16,809 bases of DNA from Hyphomonas sp. UBA5111 (GCA_002414505.1 DHZF01000073.1:853-17661); one strand, 5' to 3'; counted from the first letter of the stretch, positions 6,532-13,615 are shown. Numbers and translations are program-made. Notes: a model not told the origin generated them from the letters alone.

Positions 6532-7401
6532 ATGAGGACCAAGGGCAAGACAGCTGTGGTGACCGGCGGGGCAAGCGGGATTGGCGCGGCCCTGGCCGAA
6601 GCGATTGTTGCCGATGGCGGCCGGGTCGTGGTTGCGGACATAAATTCCGACGCCGCCGAGGCGCATGCCGCAAAGCTCGGCGACGCGGCGCGGGCGATCC
6701 CCTGCAATGTCGCGGATGTGGCGGGCGTCGAGGCGATGGCGACCGAGGCATGGGACTGGCTCGGCGGAGTGGATCTTGTGTTCGCCAATGCCGGGATCAG
6801 CGTGGCGCGCCCCCTGCTCAAGGCAAGCGAGGCCGAGTTCGATGTGACGCTGGACGTGAACCTCAAAGGCGTCTGGGCGACGGCGAAGGCGTTTGCGACG
6901 CGGATGATGGATGCGGGGCGGGACGGGCATCTCTGCCTGACCGCATCGGAACATGCGCTCGGCCTGCAACATCCGGGAAATGGATTCTACACAGCGTCCA
7001 AGCATGGCGTGCTGGCGCTGGGCGATGTGTTCCGCGCCGAATTGCCGGACGGGATCGGCGTCAGCGTGCTGTGCCCTGGCCTGACCGCGACGCATATGCC
7101 GGATACGAGCCCGGCGGCCACCGGCATGTCAGCCGATGAGCGCCGCAGCGACATGGCCCGTGCCGTGATGGCCGAGGGCAAGCCGCCATCCGAGGTGGCG
7201 CGGCACACGCTGGACGAAATTGCGCGCGGGACGTTCCTGATCGTGCCGGAAGCCTCGGCCTGGCTGGCGGCGGAGAAACGGGCAGATGAAGTGAAAGACG
7301 AATTTACCCGGCAGGCGCCGATGGGGCCGGACGCGATGAAATATCATGTCGGTACAGTGGTCGAGCGGCTGATGAAAAAGACGGGCCCCGGCCTATTGTG
7401 A
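6532..7401 (+). CDS. Short-chain dehydrogenase/reductase (SDR)
   Basis: Classical SDR, 289 residues, NAD(P)-dependent alcohol/carbonyl oxidoreductase. Seen: cofactor loop TGGASGIG (11-18), Asp36 at the end of the second strand (favours NAD over NADP), NAG (86-88), and catalytic tetrad Asn110, Ser139, Tyr153 and Lys157 (YTASK). The C-terminal part beyond residue 190 is longer than the minimal 250-residue SDR and may shape the substrate pocket. The start ATG 6532 has GGAGG about eight bases upstream; the TTG at 6511 is not needed. It lies 28 bases after the PLP lyase stop, so co-transcription is likely. Oxidation or reduction of an aldehyde made by the lyase is an inference. Substrate unknown. 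Confidence 0.92.
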   Translation: MRTKGKTAVVTGGASGIGAALAEAIVADGGRVVVADINSDAAEAHAAKLGDAARAIPCNVADVAGVEAMATEAWDWLGGVDLVFANAGISVARPLLKASEAEFDVTLDVNLKGVWATAKAFATRMMDAGRDGHLCLTASEHALGLQHPGNGFYTASKHGVLALGDVFRAELPDGIGVSVLCPGLTATHMPDTSPAATGMSADERRSDMARAVMAEGKPPSEVARHTLDEIARGTFLIVPEASAWLAAEKRADEVKDEFTRQAPMGPDAMKYHVGTVVERLMKKTGPGLL

Positions 7402-7423
7402 TCGACCGCGGGCGGCTTTTTCC

Positions 7424-7468
7424 TTGACCCTTGGGGTGGCCTGTATTTGAGTTCCGGTAGCGCTAACA
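7424..7468 (+). promoter_or_regulatory. LacI-family-type operator with candidate promoter upstream of the Tat oxidoreductase
   Basis: CGGTAGCGCTAACA (7455-7468) reads TGTTAGCGCTACCG on the other strand. It is a near-palindrome centred on AGCGCT, the core of many LacI/GalR-family operators, and as I recall it differs by one base from the Caulobacter xylose operator. TTGACC (7424-7429) and TTGAGT (7447-7452) with 17-base spacing make a weak candidate promoter. The operator would cover the transcription start and end 27 bases before the ATG at 7496, a typical repression position. No LacI-family gene is in the window. The operator match is better supported than the promoter. Confidence 0.5.
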
Positions 7469-7495
7469 GAAACTGTGGCCTTCAGGGAGATTGTC

Positions 7496-8701
7496 ATGAC
7501 CGGACTCATTCATTCACGCAGGCGTTTCATGGTTCTGAGCAGTGCGACGCTGGCGGCCGCGCCCTGGCTGGCCAGTTGTGCAAGCGCCGAAGGTGGCGCG
7601 GCGATCCCGGCCAAGGCCATCGGCATGCCCTGGCCGAATTGGGGCGAACTGCCTGACAGCCCGCCGCCTGCGCCGCAGGAAGGCAGTGTCGGCTTCGCCG
7701 TGATGGGGCTGGGCGGCTATGCCATCGGCAAAGTGCTGCCGGCGCTGGCGAATGGCCAGCGCTGTCATGTGGCGGCGGTCGTGTCCGGCAATCCGGAAAA
7801 GGCGAAGAAAGTGGCGGCGGCCTATGGCCTGCCGGAAGACGCGATCTATTCGTATGAGGATTTTGACCGCATCGCAGACGATGACCGGGTCGAGGCGGTC
7901 TACAATGTGCTGCCGACCGGCCTGCACATGAGGTGGACGGAGAAGAGTTTTGCCGCCGGCAAGCATGTCCTGTGCGAGAAGCCGATGGCGCTGTCATCCG
8001 AGGAGTGCGAACGGATGATCGCGGCCTCCGAAGCCGCCGGCAAGAAACTGATGATCGGCTATCGCTGTCATTTCGAACCGTTCAATCTGCGCGCCATGGA
8101 ATTGATGCGCGACGGCGCCGTCGGCCCGATCAAGTCGATCGAGACCGCGCAGCAATACATGATGGGCCCGACCGATGTGTCGGAGAACTGGCGGGTCGTG
8201 CGCGCCCTGGCCGGGGGCGGACCGCTGGAGGATTACGGCCTCTACGGCTTGCAGTCTGCGCTCTACCTGTCTGGCGAGATGCCGGTCGCGGTCAAGGCGG
8301 TGACGGAGCAGCCGGCAAATGATCCGCGGTTTGCGGAAATCTTCTCCTCGGTGACGACCGAGCTGCGCTTTCCCTCCGGCGCAACAGCCCATCTGTACAC
8401 GTCCTATAATGATGCGCCGTCTCGCAACCTTGCCCGCGTGGAAGGGGAGGCGGGGGTCCTGCTGATGGACCCGGCGACGGGATATGACGGCCAGAAGATG
8501 ACCCTGACCCGCGACGGCGTGTCGGAAGATCTCGTGCCGGGCGATCCCAATGTGCAGTTCGCCCGCATGTGCGATCATATGGCGGCGGCGATCCGGGACG
8601 GCTCTGAGATCCTGACGCCGGGCGAAATGGGCTTGCGCGACATCGTGCTGATCGAGGCGATCTATCGCTCGGCCGCTGAAGGGCGCGAGATCACGCTGTA
8701 G
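7496..8701 (+). CDS. Gfo/Idh/MocA-family oxidoreductase, Tat-exported (glucose-fructose oxidoreductase-like)
   Basis: NAD(P)-dependent sugar oxidoreductase family member, 401 residues. The N-terminus carries a twin-arginine signal, SRRRF (7-11), followed by a hydrophobic stretch ending LASC (25-28), so export by Tat, possibly as a lipoprotein, is expected. Then come the Rossmann turn GLGGYAIG (71-78), catalytic CEKPMAL (Lys162) and the GGGPLEDYGLYGL segment (240-252) with Asp246/Tyr250. This matches the GGG-x2-D-x-G-x-Y pattern of glucose-fructose oxidoreductase, a periplasmic enzyme that carries a tightly bound cofactor. The start ATG 7496 is chosen because AGGGAGA precedes it by six bases and the Tat motif follows at once; a GTG at 7475 is less likely. 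A sugar-type operator lies just upstream, which fits sugar control. The real substrate is unknown. Confidence 0.9.
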   Translation: MTGLIHSRRRFMVLSSATLAAAPWLASCASAEGGAAIPAKAIGMPWPNWGELPDSPPPAPQEGSVGFAVMGLGGYAIGKVLPALANGQRCHVAAVVSGNPEKAKKVAAAYGLPEDAIYSYEDFDRIADDDRVEAVYNVLPTGLHMRWTEKSFAAGKHVLCEKPMALSSEECERMIAASEAAGKKLMIGYRCHFEPFNLRAMELMRDGAVGPIKSIETAQQYMMGPTDVSENWRVVRALAGGGPLEDYGLYGLQSALYLSGEMPVAVKAVTEQPANDPRFAEIFSSVTTELRFPSGATAHLYTSYNDAPSRNLARVEGEAGVLLMDPATGYDGQKMTLTRDGVSEDLVPGDPNVQFARMCDHMAAAIRDGSEILTPGEMGLRDIVLIEAIYRSAAEGREITL

Positions 8702-8749
8702 CATTTACAGGAAATTCGCGTTTCCCTCGCGGGATCGTGGCTGGACGTG

Positions 8750-8763
8750 GGGCGCGCGCGCCC
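8750..8763. repeat. Perfect 14-bp GC palindrome
   Basis: GGGCGCGCGCGCCC is a perfect palindrome in the 105-base gap between the Tat oxidoreductase stop and the GST-like start. No T tract follows on the plus strand. Its alternating CG core could form a tight hairpin or Z-DNA. It may weaken read-through between the two genes, but nothing proves a role. Confidence 0.5.
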
Positions 8764-8806
8764 TACACTCTCCATGTCGCCCATGTTGGGCATGAGGGGC
8801 CAAACC

Positions 8807-9478
8807 ATGATCACGCTGCACCATCTTGAGAAGTCGCAATCCATCCGCATCCTCTGGCTGCTGGAGGAACTGGGCGTGCCCTATGAGGTCAAGCTGTATG
8901 ACCGCGACCCGAAAACGCGGCTCGCGCCGGCCGAATACAAGGCTGTCTCGCCGCTGGGTACGGCGCCCTGCATCAGTGATGGCGAGATCACGCTGGCCGA
9001 GACGAATGCGATCGTCGACTATATCCTCGACAAGCATGATGATGGCCGGCTGCGGCCTGCGCCGGGCACGCCGCATCGGGCCGATTACCTGTTCTGGTTC
9101 CATGCCTCCCAAGGCAGTTTCCAGCCATTGCTGACCAATAAATTTGTCATGCTGGCGATGACGGCGCGCGCGCCGTTTTTCCTGAAGCCGGCAGCGAAGA
9201 TGCTGGTCGGCGGACTGGACAAGGCCTTTTTCGGCCCGCGCCTGAATGCCTTCATGGCGGAGGCCGAAAAGGCGCTCGGCAAGAGCACCTGGTTTGCAGG
9301 CGAGACCCTGACGGCGGCTGACATGGTGATGGGCTATTCCATGGAACTGGCCGCGCACCGGGCCGGGATGGATGCCGGGAATTATCCGAATGCGCACAGA
9401 TTCCTGCAGCAGATGCGGGCCCATCCTTCCTATCAGCGCGCGCTGGAAAAGGATGGCAAGGGCACGATCCTGCTCTGA
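8807..9478 (+). CDS. Glutathione S-transferase family protein
   Basis: Cytosolic GST-fold protein, 223 residues, near the family norm. The N-terminal thioredoxin-like domain (1-78) begins ITLHHLEKSQSIRILWLLEELG; Ser10 is at the catalytic Ser/Cys position. It contains the cis-proline loop SPLGTAPCI (48-56) and the glutathione-binding AETNAI (64-69), where the common Glu-Ser pair is Glu-Thr. The helical C-terminal domain holds the conserved N-capping segment LTAADMVM (Asp172). The start ATG 8807 has GAGGGG upstream and fits the domain start; a longer frame from 8747 would run through the upstream palindrome. It is fourth in the plus-strand block. Likely roles are conjugation, detoxification or reductive ring/thioether chemistry. 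Substrate not predictable. Confidence 0.9.
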   Translation: MITLHHLEKSQSIRILWLLEELGVPYEVKLYDRDPKTRLAPAEYKAVSPLGTAPCISDGEITLAETNAIVDYILDKHDDGRLRPAPGTPHRADYLFWFHASQGSFQPLLTNKFVMLAMTARAPFFLKPAAKMLVGGLDKAFFGPRLNAFMAEAEKALGKSTWFAGETLTAADMVMGYSMELAAHRAGMDAGNYPNAHRFLQQMRAHPSYQRALEKDGKGTILL

Positions 9479-9534
9479 TTTGAGCTTGCGGAGCCCAAGG
9501 TCTCGGGCGTAGCCTGCCCGCGACGGAGGCAAGG

Positions 9535-10755
9535 ATGCGCGAGCTTTCCACGACATGCTGCATCGCCGGGGGCGGACCGGCGGGAATGATGCTGGGCTAT
9601 TTGCTGGCGCGGCAGGGCGTGGACGTCACCGTGCTGGAAAAGCATGAGGATTTCTTTCGCGATTTCCGAGGCGACACGGTACATCCCTCCACGCTGCAGG
9701 CGTTCCACGAGATGGGCCTGCTCGACGGATACCTCCAGCGCCCCTTCCAGAAGACCGAGACGCTGACTGTGCAGATCGAAGGCGAGTCCGTGATGCTCGC
9801 GGATTTTCGCCACTTGCCGGTGGCGGCGCCCTATATTGCGATGATGCCGCAATGGGAGTTCCTGGACCATCTGGCCGATGCAGGGCGGGAGATGGAGACT
9901 TTCCATCTGATGATGTCCGCCAAGGCCGAGCGGTATACGGAAGAAAATGGCCGGGTGACCGGGCTGGATGTGACGACCCCCGACGGGCCGGTACACATAC
10001 AGGCTGATCTGGTGGTCGGGGCGGATGGGCGCGGCTCGCATCTGCGCGCGCAGAGCGGCCTGCCGCTGAAGGAGATTGGCGCGCCAATTGACGTGTTCTG
10101 GTTCCGCCTGTCGCGATCCGCCGGGGAGGCCTCAGAATCCCTCGGGCGCGTCTCCGCAGACGGCATGCTGGTGATGATCAATCGCGGCGACTATTGGCAA
10201 TGCGCGCTGCCCTTTCCGAAGGGGGCGGATGACGACATTCGCGCGCAGGGCTTGCCTGCGCTGCGCCAGCGGATTGCACGCATGGCGCCGGAGCTTGCGG
10301 GCAGTGTGGAGGAGCTTGCCTCATGGGAGGATCTGAAACTGCTGACGGTTCAGGTGAACCGGCTGGACCTCTGGTGGCGGACCGGCCTGGTGTTCATCGG
10401 CGATGCGGCCCATGCCATGTCGCCAGTCGGCGGGGTAGGCGTGAACCTTGCCGTGCAGGATGGGATTGCGGCGGCGCGTATTCTCGGCACGCCCTTGAGA
10501 GAAGGCACACTGACAGACGCAGACCTGGTCGCGGTCCAGGCGCGCCGGGAATGGCCAACGAAAGTGACACAATCGGCGCAGGTGTTTGCGCACAATATGG
10601 TGCTGGTGCCCGCCCTGACCGCCAAACAGAAAATCCGTATGCCGTTTATCCTGCGCCTGTTCAAATGGATCCCGTTCCTGCGACGGCTGCCTGCCCGCGC
10701 GGTCGGCATGGGCGTGCGGCCAGAGCATTGGGACCGGAGCCTCGACCGGGACTAG
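9535..10755 (+). CDS. FAD-dependent monooxygenase (UbiH/PHBH-like)
   Basis: Flavoprotein hydroxylase of the p-hydroxybenzoate hydroxylase class, 406 residues. Seen: dinucleotide-binding GGGPAG (12-17) after the first strand, with the glutamate of VLEKHE at the end of strand two; the arginine-containing FRDFRGDTVHPST segment; the DG motif VVGADGRGSHLR (about 160-171); and the FAD-ribityl GD motif GDAAHAMSPVGGVGVNLAVQDG (289-310). The C-terminus (about 360-395) is rich in basic and hydrophobic residues and could lie on a membrane. The start ATG 9535 has GGAGG six bases upstream. It follows the GST-like gene by 56 bases. The stop TAG shares CTAG with the stop of the converging amidase. It may hydroxylate an aromatic or quinone precursor; the neighbours do not identify one. 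Confidence 0.92.
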   Translation: MRELSTTCCIAGGGPAGMMLGYLLARQGVDVTVLEKHEDFFRDFRGDTVHPSTLQAFHEMGLLDGYLQRPFQKTETLTVQIEGESVMLADFRHLPVAAPYIAMMPQWEFLDHLADAGREMETFHLMMSAKAERYTEENGRVTGLDVTTPDGPVHIQADLVVGADGRGSHLRAQSGLPLKEIGAPIDVFWFRLSRSAGEASESLGRVSADGMLVMINRGDYWQCALPFPKGADDDIRAQGLPALRQRIARMAPELAGSVEELASWEDLKLLTVQVNRLDLWWRTGLVFIGDAAHAMSPVGGVGVNLAVQDGIAAARILGTPLREGTLTDADLVAVQARREWPTKVTQSAQVFAHNMVLVPALTAKQKIRMPFILRLFKWIPFLRRLPARAVGMGVRPEHWDRSLDRD

Positions 10756-12365
10756 CGGCGGCGCATGGCTTCGGCAATTTCGGGCAGGTCTTCGGCGGTC
10801 TGGTAGTATTGCGGCTCGGCGCGGGCCTTTGTCTTTTGCTCATAGGCGTAGCCGAGCGAGAGGATCGTTGCATCCTGGTCCTTGCCGCTCATGAAAGAGA
10901 GGCCGACCGGCAGGCCGCGGGCCGTGCCCATTGGGACGGTCAGATGCGGATAGCCGGCAATCGCCGCCATGTAGCCCGCGCCCGGCCAGTCCGGCCAGAC
11001 ATCGCCATTGACCGGATCGACACGCGGCGCCAGCGGGCCGGAGGGGGCAACAAGGGCCACCACATCATGCTCCTTCAGCAGACGGTCGATGCCCTTCTCG
11101 CGGGTGGCGGACTGGATGAAGGCGACCGCCTCCTTGTAGCCGTCGGAGTCGAGGCCTTCCATCTCGTCGGATTGCTCGAAAATATCCTGGTTGAAGAGGG
11201 CCAGTTCTGTGCCGGCATTGTCGGTATTGAAAGCGATCAGATCGGTCAGTGTGCGGGTCGAGACGGTGTCCGGCGTGCTGGCGAGATAGTCGTTCAGCGT
11301 GGCCTTGAACTCGTATTTCAGCACGGCGAAGGCCTTGCCCCAGAAGCCGTCCGGCATGTCGGCCTTCTCAATGTCGACGAGAATGGCGCCAGCCGCTTCC
11401 ATCGCGGCGAGCGCGTCGTTGAAGCGGGCGCGGATGAGCTCATTATTGCCTTCGGCGCTGCGCAGGACGCCGATGCGGGCGCCGTCCAGCGAATTGGCAT
11501 CTAGGGCGGCGGCGTAATCGGTTTTTGCCTCGCCGGTCGCCATCGCGGTCAGCATCATGGCGGCGCCCTTCACCGTCTTGGTCATCGGCCCGGCCGTGTC
11601 CTGCGACGAGGAAATCGGGATGATATATTGTTGCGAGACGAGGCCGACGGTCGGCTTGAAGCCGACCACGCCATTGACCGTGGACGGGCAGGAGATCGAG
11701 CCATTGGTTTCGGTGCCGACCGCGCCTGCGGCCAGCGAGGCCGCCGCTGCCGCGCCGGAGCCGGAACTGGAGCCGCAGGGATTGCGGTCCAGCATGTGCG
11801 GATTGCGCACCTGTCCGCCAAGCGCGGACCAGCCGCTCATCGAGCTGTTGGAGCGGAAATTTGCCCATTGGCTGAGATTGGTCTTGCCAAGGATGATCGC
11901 ACCTTCGGCGCGCAGCCCCGCGACGAGCGGGGAGTCGCGGCCCGTGACATTGTCTTTCAGGGCGAGCGAGCCGGCAGTGGTCGCCATGTCATCGGCGGTT
12001 TCGATATTGTCTTTCAGCAGGATGGGCAGGCCGTGCAATGCGCCGAGCGGCTCGCCGGCCTCGCGCTTTGCATCCAGCGCGCGGGCGTCGTCCAGTGCGG
12101 CCGGGTTGAGGGTCAGCACGGCCTGAAGGGTGGGGCCTGTGCGGTCGACCATCTCCATCCGGTCGAGATAGGCCTGGGTCAGCGCTTCGGCGGTGATTTC
12201 GCCGGTTTGCAGTGCTTCAGCCAGGTCAGGCAGGGGTTTCGCGGTCCAGCCGCTGGCGGCGTAGCTGATCGGGGCTTTGGCATCCGGCATCGGCGCGTCT
12301 CCTGTCTGCGGGGAACAGGCGGCCAGCGCGAACGCCGACATGGCGGCGACGAGAATGTGTTTCAT
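10752..12365 (-). CDS. Amidase-signature enzyme with lipoprotein signal
   Basis: Amidase-signature family hydrolase, 537 residues, cleaving a C-N amide bond by a Ser-cisSer-Lys triad. Seen: the lysine in ILLKDN (Lys118), the cis-serine region NPCGSSSGSGAA (cis-Ser among 199-201) and the nucleophile serine in GTETNGSISCPS (about Ser223), with the Gly/Ala-rich signature between. The N-terminus MKHILVAAMSAFALAAC is a signal peptide with lipobox LAAC (Cys17), so the enzyme is probably a membrane-anchored periplasmic lipoprotein. This argues against a role as GatA in tRNA amidation, which is cytoplasmic and pairs with GatB/C. The ATG at 12365-12363 is chosen for this signal; an in-frame ATG lies seven codons upstream. 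The 3' end overlaps the converging monooxygenase gene by three bases. Substrate unknown; peptide amides or acyl amides are possible. Confidence 0.92.
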   Translation of the reverse strand: MKHILVAAMSAFALAACSPQTGDAPMPDAKAPISYAASGWTAKPLPDLAEALQTGEITAEALTQAYLDRMEMVDRTGPTLQAVLTLNPAALDDARALDAKREAGEPLGALHGLPILLKDNIETADDMATTAGSLALKDNVTGRDSPLVAGLRAEGAIILGKTNLSQWANFRSNSSMSGWSALGGQVRNPHMLDRNPCGSSSGSGAAAAASLAAGAVGTETNGSISCPSTVNGVVGFKPTVGLVSQQYIIPISSSQDTAGPMTKTVKGAAMMLTAMATGEAKTDYAAALDANSLDGARIGVLRSAEGNNELIRARFNDALAAMEAAGAILVDIEKADMPDGFWGKAFAVLKYEFKATLNDYLASTPDTVSTRTLTDLIAFNTDNAGTELALFNQDIFEQSDEMEGLDSDGYKEAVAFIQSATREKGIDRLLKEHDVVALVAPSGPLAPRVDPVNGDVWPDWPGAGYMAAIAGYPHLTVPMGTARGLPVGLSFMSGKDQDATILSLGYAYEQKTKARAEPQYYQTAEDLPEIAEAMRRR

Positions 12366-12456
12366 GATGGCCGGCTCCCTCAGCATGTCCGCCGCGACGC
12401 TAGCGGCAAATCTACAGGCTGGCCAGCGCAGGGCGCGCACGAATTTGCGAGGGAAG

Positions 12457-12490
12457 GGAAAAGTGGAGGCTTCTGTTGCCAGGCGCCTCC
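12457..12490 (-). terminator. Probable terminator or 3' hairpin of the tmRNA gene
   Basis: Minus strand GGAGGC (12490-12485), a 14-base loop region, GCCTCC (12470-12465), then A, C and four T (12462-12459). The stem is good and the T tract short. It follows the coding piece of tmRNA and precedes the amidase start by about 90 bases. Confidence 0.5.
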
Positions 12491-12778
12491 GGGCCCCGCC
12501 TAGGGGTCTGAAACCCTAGGAGTTAAGTCGGTAAATACCGGACCGCTTACGCAGCCAGGAGTTCACCTTCAGCAAAGTTGTCATTTGCAACTATGTGATA
12601 TGGGCTTCTGAGGGGGCCCAATCCGGCAAAGGCATCGTCTTTACACGTCCGTCGATCCTATTTCGGCCCCGTCAGAAACAGGCCGGTGAATGCCTGAACC
12701 TGCTTTTGGTGGAGCCGCCGGGTACCGCCCCCGGGTCCGAACCGCTTATTGCACGCGCGTTTATCGCCATAGTCCGAA
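12491..12778 (-). ncRNA. ssrA: tmRNA, circularly permuted two-piece form
   Basis: Ribosome-rescue RNA that adds a degradation tag. In the 5' to 3' direction of the minus strand, the acceptor piece comes first (about 12778 to the CCA at 12709-12707), then a 36-base spacer (12706-12671), then the coding piece from GGGGCCGAAATAGGATCGACG at 12670. GGGGCCG (12670-12664) pairs with CGGCTCC (12717-12711), giving the acceptor stem with the G-U at the third pair that marks alanine charging. ACGTGT (12648-12643) can pair with GCGCGT (12758-12753) to join the pieces. The resume codon GCA (12588-12586), after TAGTT, opens the tag ANDNFAEGELLAA ending at TAA (12549-12547). A 7-bp hairpin CCTAGGG/CCCTAGG lies at 12499-12520. 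The T loop appears to be GGCGGTA, not TTC-type. Exact ends are approximate. Confidence 0.95.
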
Positions 12779-12787
12779 GACATGACC

Positions 12788-12816
12788 AATATAGGGATGA
12801 TTTGGGGGTTTTGAAA
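12788..12816 (-). promoter_or_regulatory. Candidate promoter of the tmRNA gene
   Basis: Minus strand TATATT (12793-12788) is a good -10. TTTCAA (12816-12811) at 17 bases is a weak -35 (3/6). The start would fall near 12780, just before the acceptor piece and 22 or more bases after the HPr stop. Confidence 0.45.
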
Positions 12817-12838
12817 GGGGGAAGGTGTTCCGGGCGAC

Positions 12839-13147
12839 CTAGCAGATCGTGTCGGCGTCGCCCTGTTCGCCGAAGCCGTCGGCAATGAGGCTGGCGAGGG
12901 CGGTGACCGCTTCGGCCGCGTCGGGGCCTTCGGCGTTCAGTTCGACTTCACAGCCCTTGTGGGCGACCAGCATCAGCAAATCCATGATCGAGCGGGCATC
13001 GGCGGTCTCGCCCTCATGCGAGACGATAACCCGGGACTCGAACTCCCCCGCCAGACGGGAGAGGCGCGCCGCGGCGCGCGCGTGCAGGCCCTTGCGGTTG
13101 ACGATCATGGCGCGCTGGCTGGCGGTGAGGGTTTCGGTGTCGGGCAT
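12839..13147 (-). CDS. ptsH: HPr-family phosphocarrier protein
   Basis: Phosphocarrier of the PTS, 102 residues, which takes phosphate from enzyme I and passes it to EIIA. The active-site segment NRKGLHARAAAR holds the phosphorylated histidine (His22). The regulatory serine segment ARSIMDLLMLV (Ser53) matches the site used by HPr kinase. It is about 12 residues longer at the N-terminus than the shortest HPr proteins. The start ATG 13147-13145 shares one base with the EIIA stop (TGATG), so translation is coupled; an in-frame TTG one codon upstream and an internal ATG at residue 14 are less likely. No sugar permease is nearby, so a regulatory PTS role fits. The tmRNA promoter begins just beyond the stop. 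Confidence 0.95.
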   Translation of the reverse strand: MPDTETLTASQRAMIVNRKGLHARAAARLSRLAGEFESRVIVSHEGETADARSIMDLLMLVAHKGCEVELNAEGPDAAEAVTALASLIADGFGEQGDADTIC

Positions 13148-13551
13148 CAATTCGACTTCGCCAGGAGTTCAGAGGCGATATTGATATATTTCCGCCCGGC
13201 CTCGGCCGCGACCCGTGCGGCCTCTTTCAGGGACATCTCCCCGCGCACTTCGGCCAGCTTGATCAGCATCGGCAGATTGACCCCGGACAGGACTTCGACA
13301 TTGCCGGCATTCATGACCGACATGGCGAGGTTCGAGGGCGTGCCGCCGAACATGTCCGTCAGGATGATAACGCCCTTGCCGGCATCGCAGGATTTGGCGG
13401 TTTCACGGATCTGGTCGCGGCGCGCTTCGATGTCGTCCTCGACTTCGATGGAAATCGAACGAAACCGATCCTGTTCGCCCACCACATGTTCTGTGGCGGC
13501 GACCAGTTCGCGGGCAAGCTTTCCGTGGCTGACAACCACAATTCCGATCAT
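13147..13551 (-). CDS. PTS EIIA component, mannose family
   Basis: EIIA-Man-like protein, 134 residues, accepting phosphate from HPr on the histidine of VVVSHGKLA (His9). Other family signs are LTDMFGGTPSN (64-74) and VLSGVNLPMLIKLAE (87-101). The domain stands alone, without the IIB domain found in E. coli ManX, as is usual in alphaproteobacteria, where the protein signals and does not transport. The start ATG is 13551-13549; the Shine-Dalgarno is weak. HPr follows with a one-base overlap. Upstream there is dapB at 99 bases, where HPr kinase is found in many alphaproteobacteria. Possible partners (enzyme I-Ntr, HprK) are not in the window. Confidence 0.93.
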   Translation of the reverse strand: MIGIVVVSHGKLARELVAATEHVVGEQDRFRSISIEVEDDIEARRDQIRETAKSCDAGKGVIILTDMFGGTPSNLAMSVMNAGNVEVLSGVNLPMLIKLAEVRGEMSLKEAARVAAEAGRKYINIASELLAKSN

Positions 13552-13587
13552 GTGCCGGTCCCAGTGCTCAAACGTAACGAATTTGTC

Positions 13588-13615
13588 ATGCTGCCACTGC
13601 GAACAGGAGCGTCAA
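13588..13615 (-). promoter_or_regulatory. Weak candidate promoter for the EIIA-HPr pair
   Basis: Minus strand TTGACG (13615-13610, 5/6) is followed after 16 bases by CAGCAT (13593-13588, 3/6), about 36 bases before the EIIA ATG. The -35 is good and the -10 poor. Read-through from dapB is the alternative. Confidence 0.3.

Noticed and set aside
7402..7425. Terminator after the SDR gene (CCGCGGGCGG then T run)
   Set aside because: The stem would be four pairs with a two-base loop, too short and tight to form; no better fold was found.
10323..11504. 393-codon plus-strand open frame
   Set aside because: It overlaps the FAD monooxygenase in another frame and is antisense to the amidase; both have full motif sets.
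12595..12888. 97-codon plus-strand frame in the gap between amidase and HPr
   Set aside because: It lies antisense to the tmRNA pieces and shows no protein-family features.
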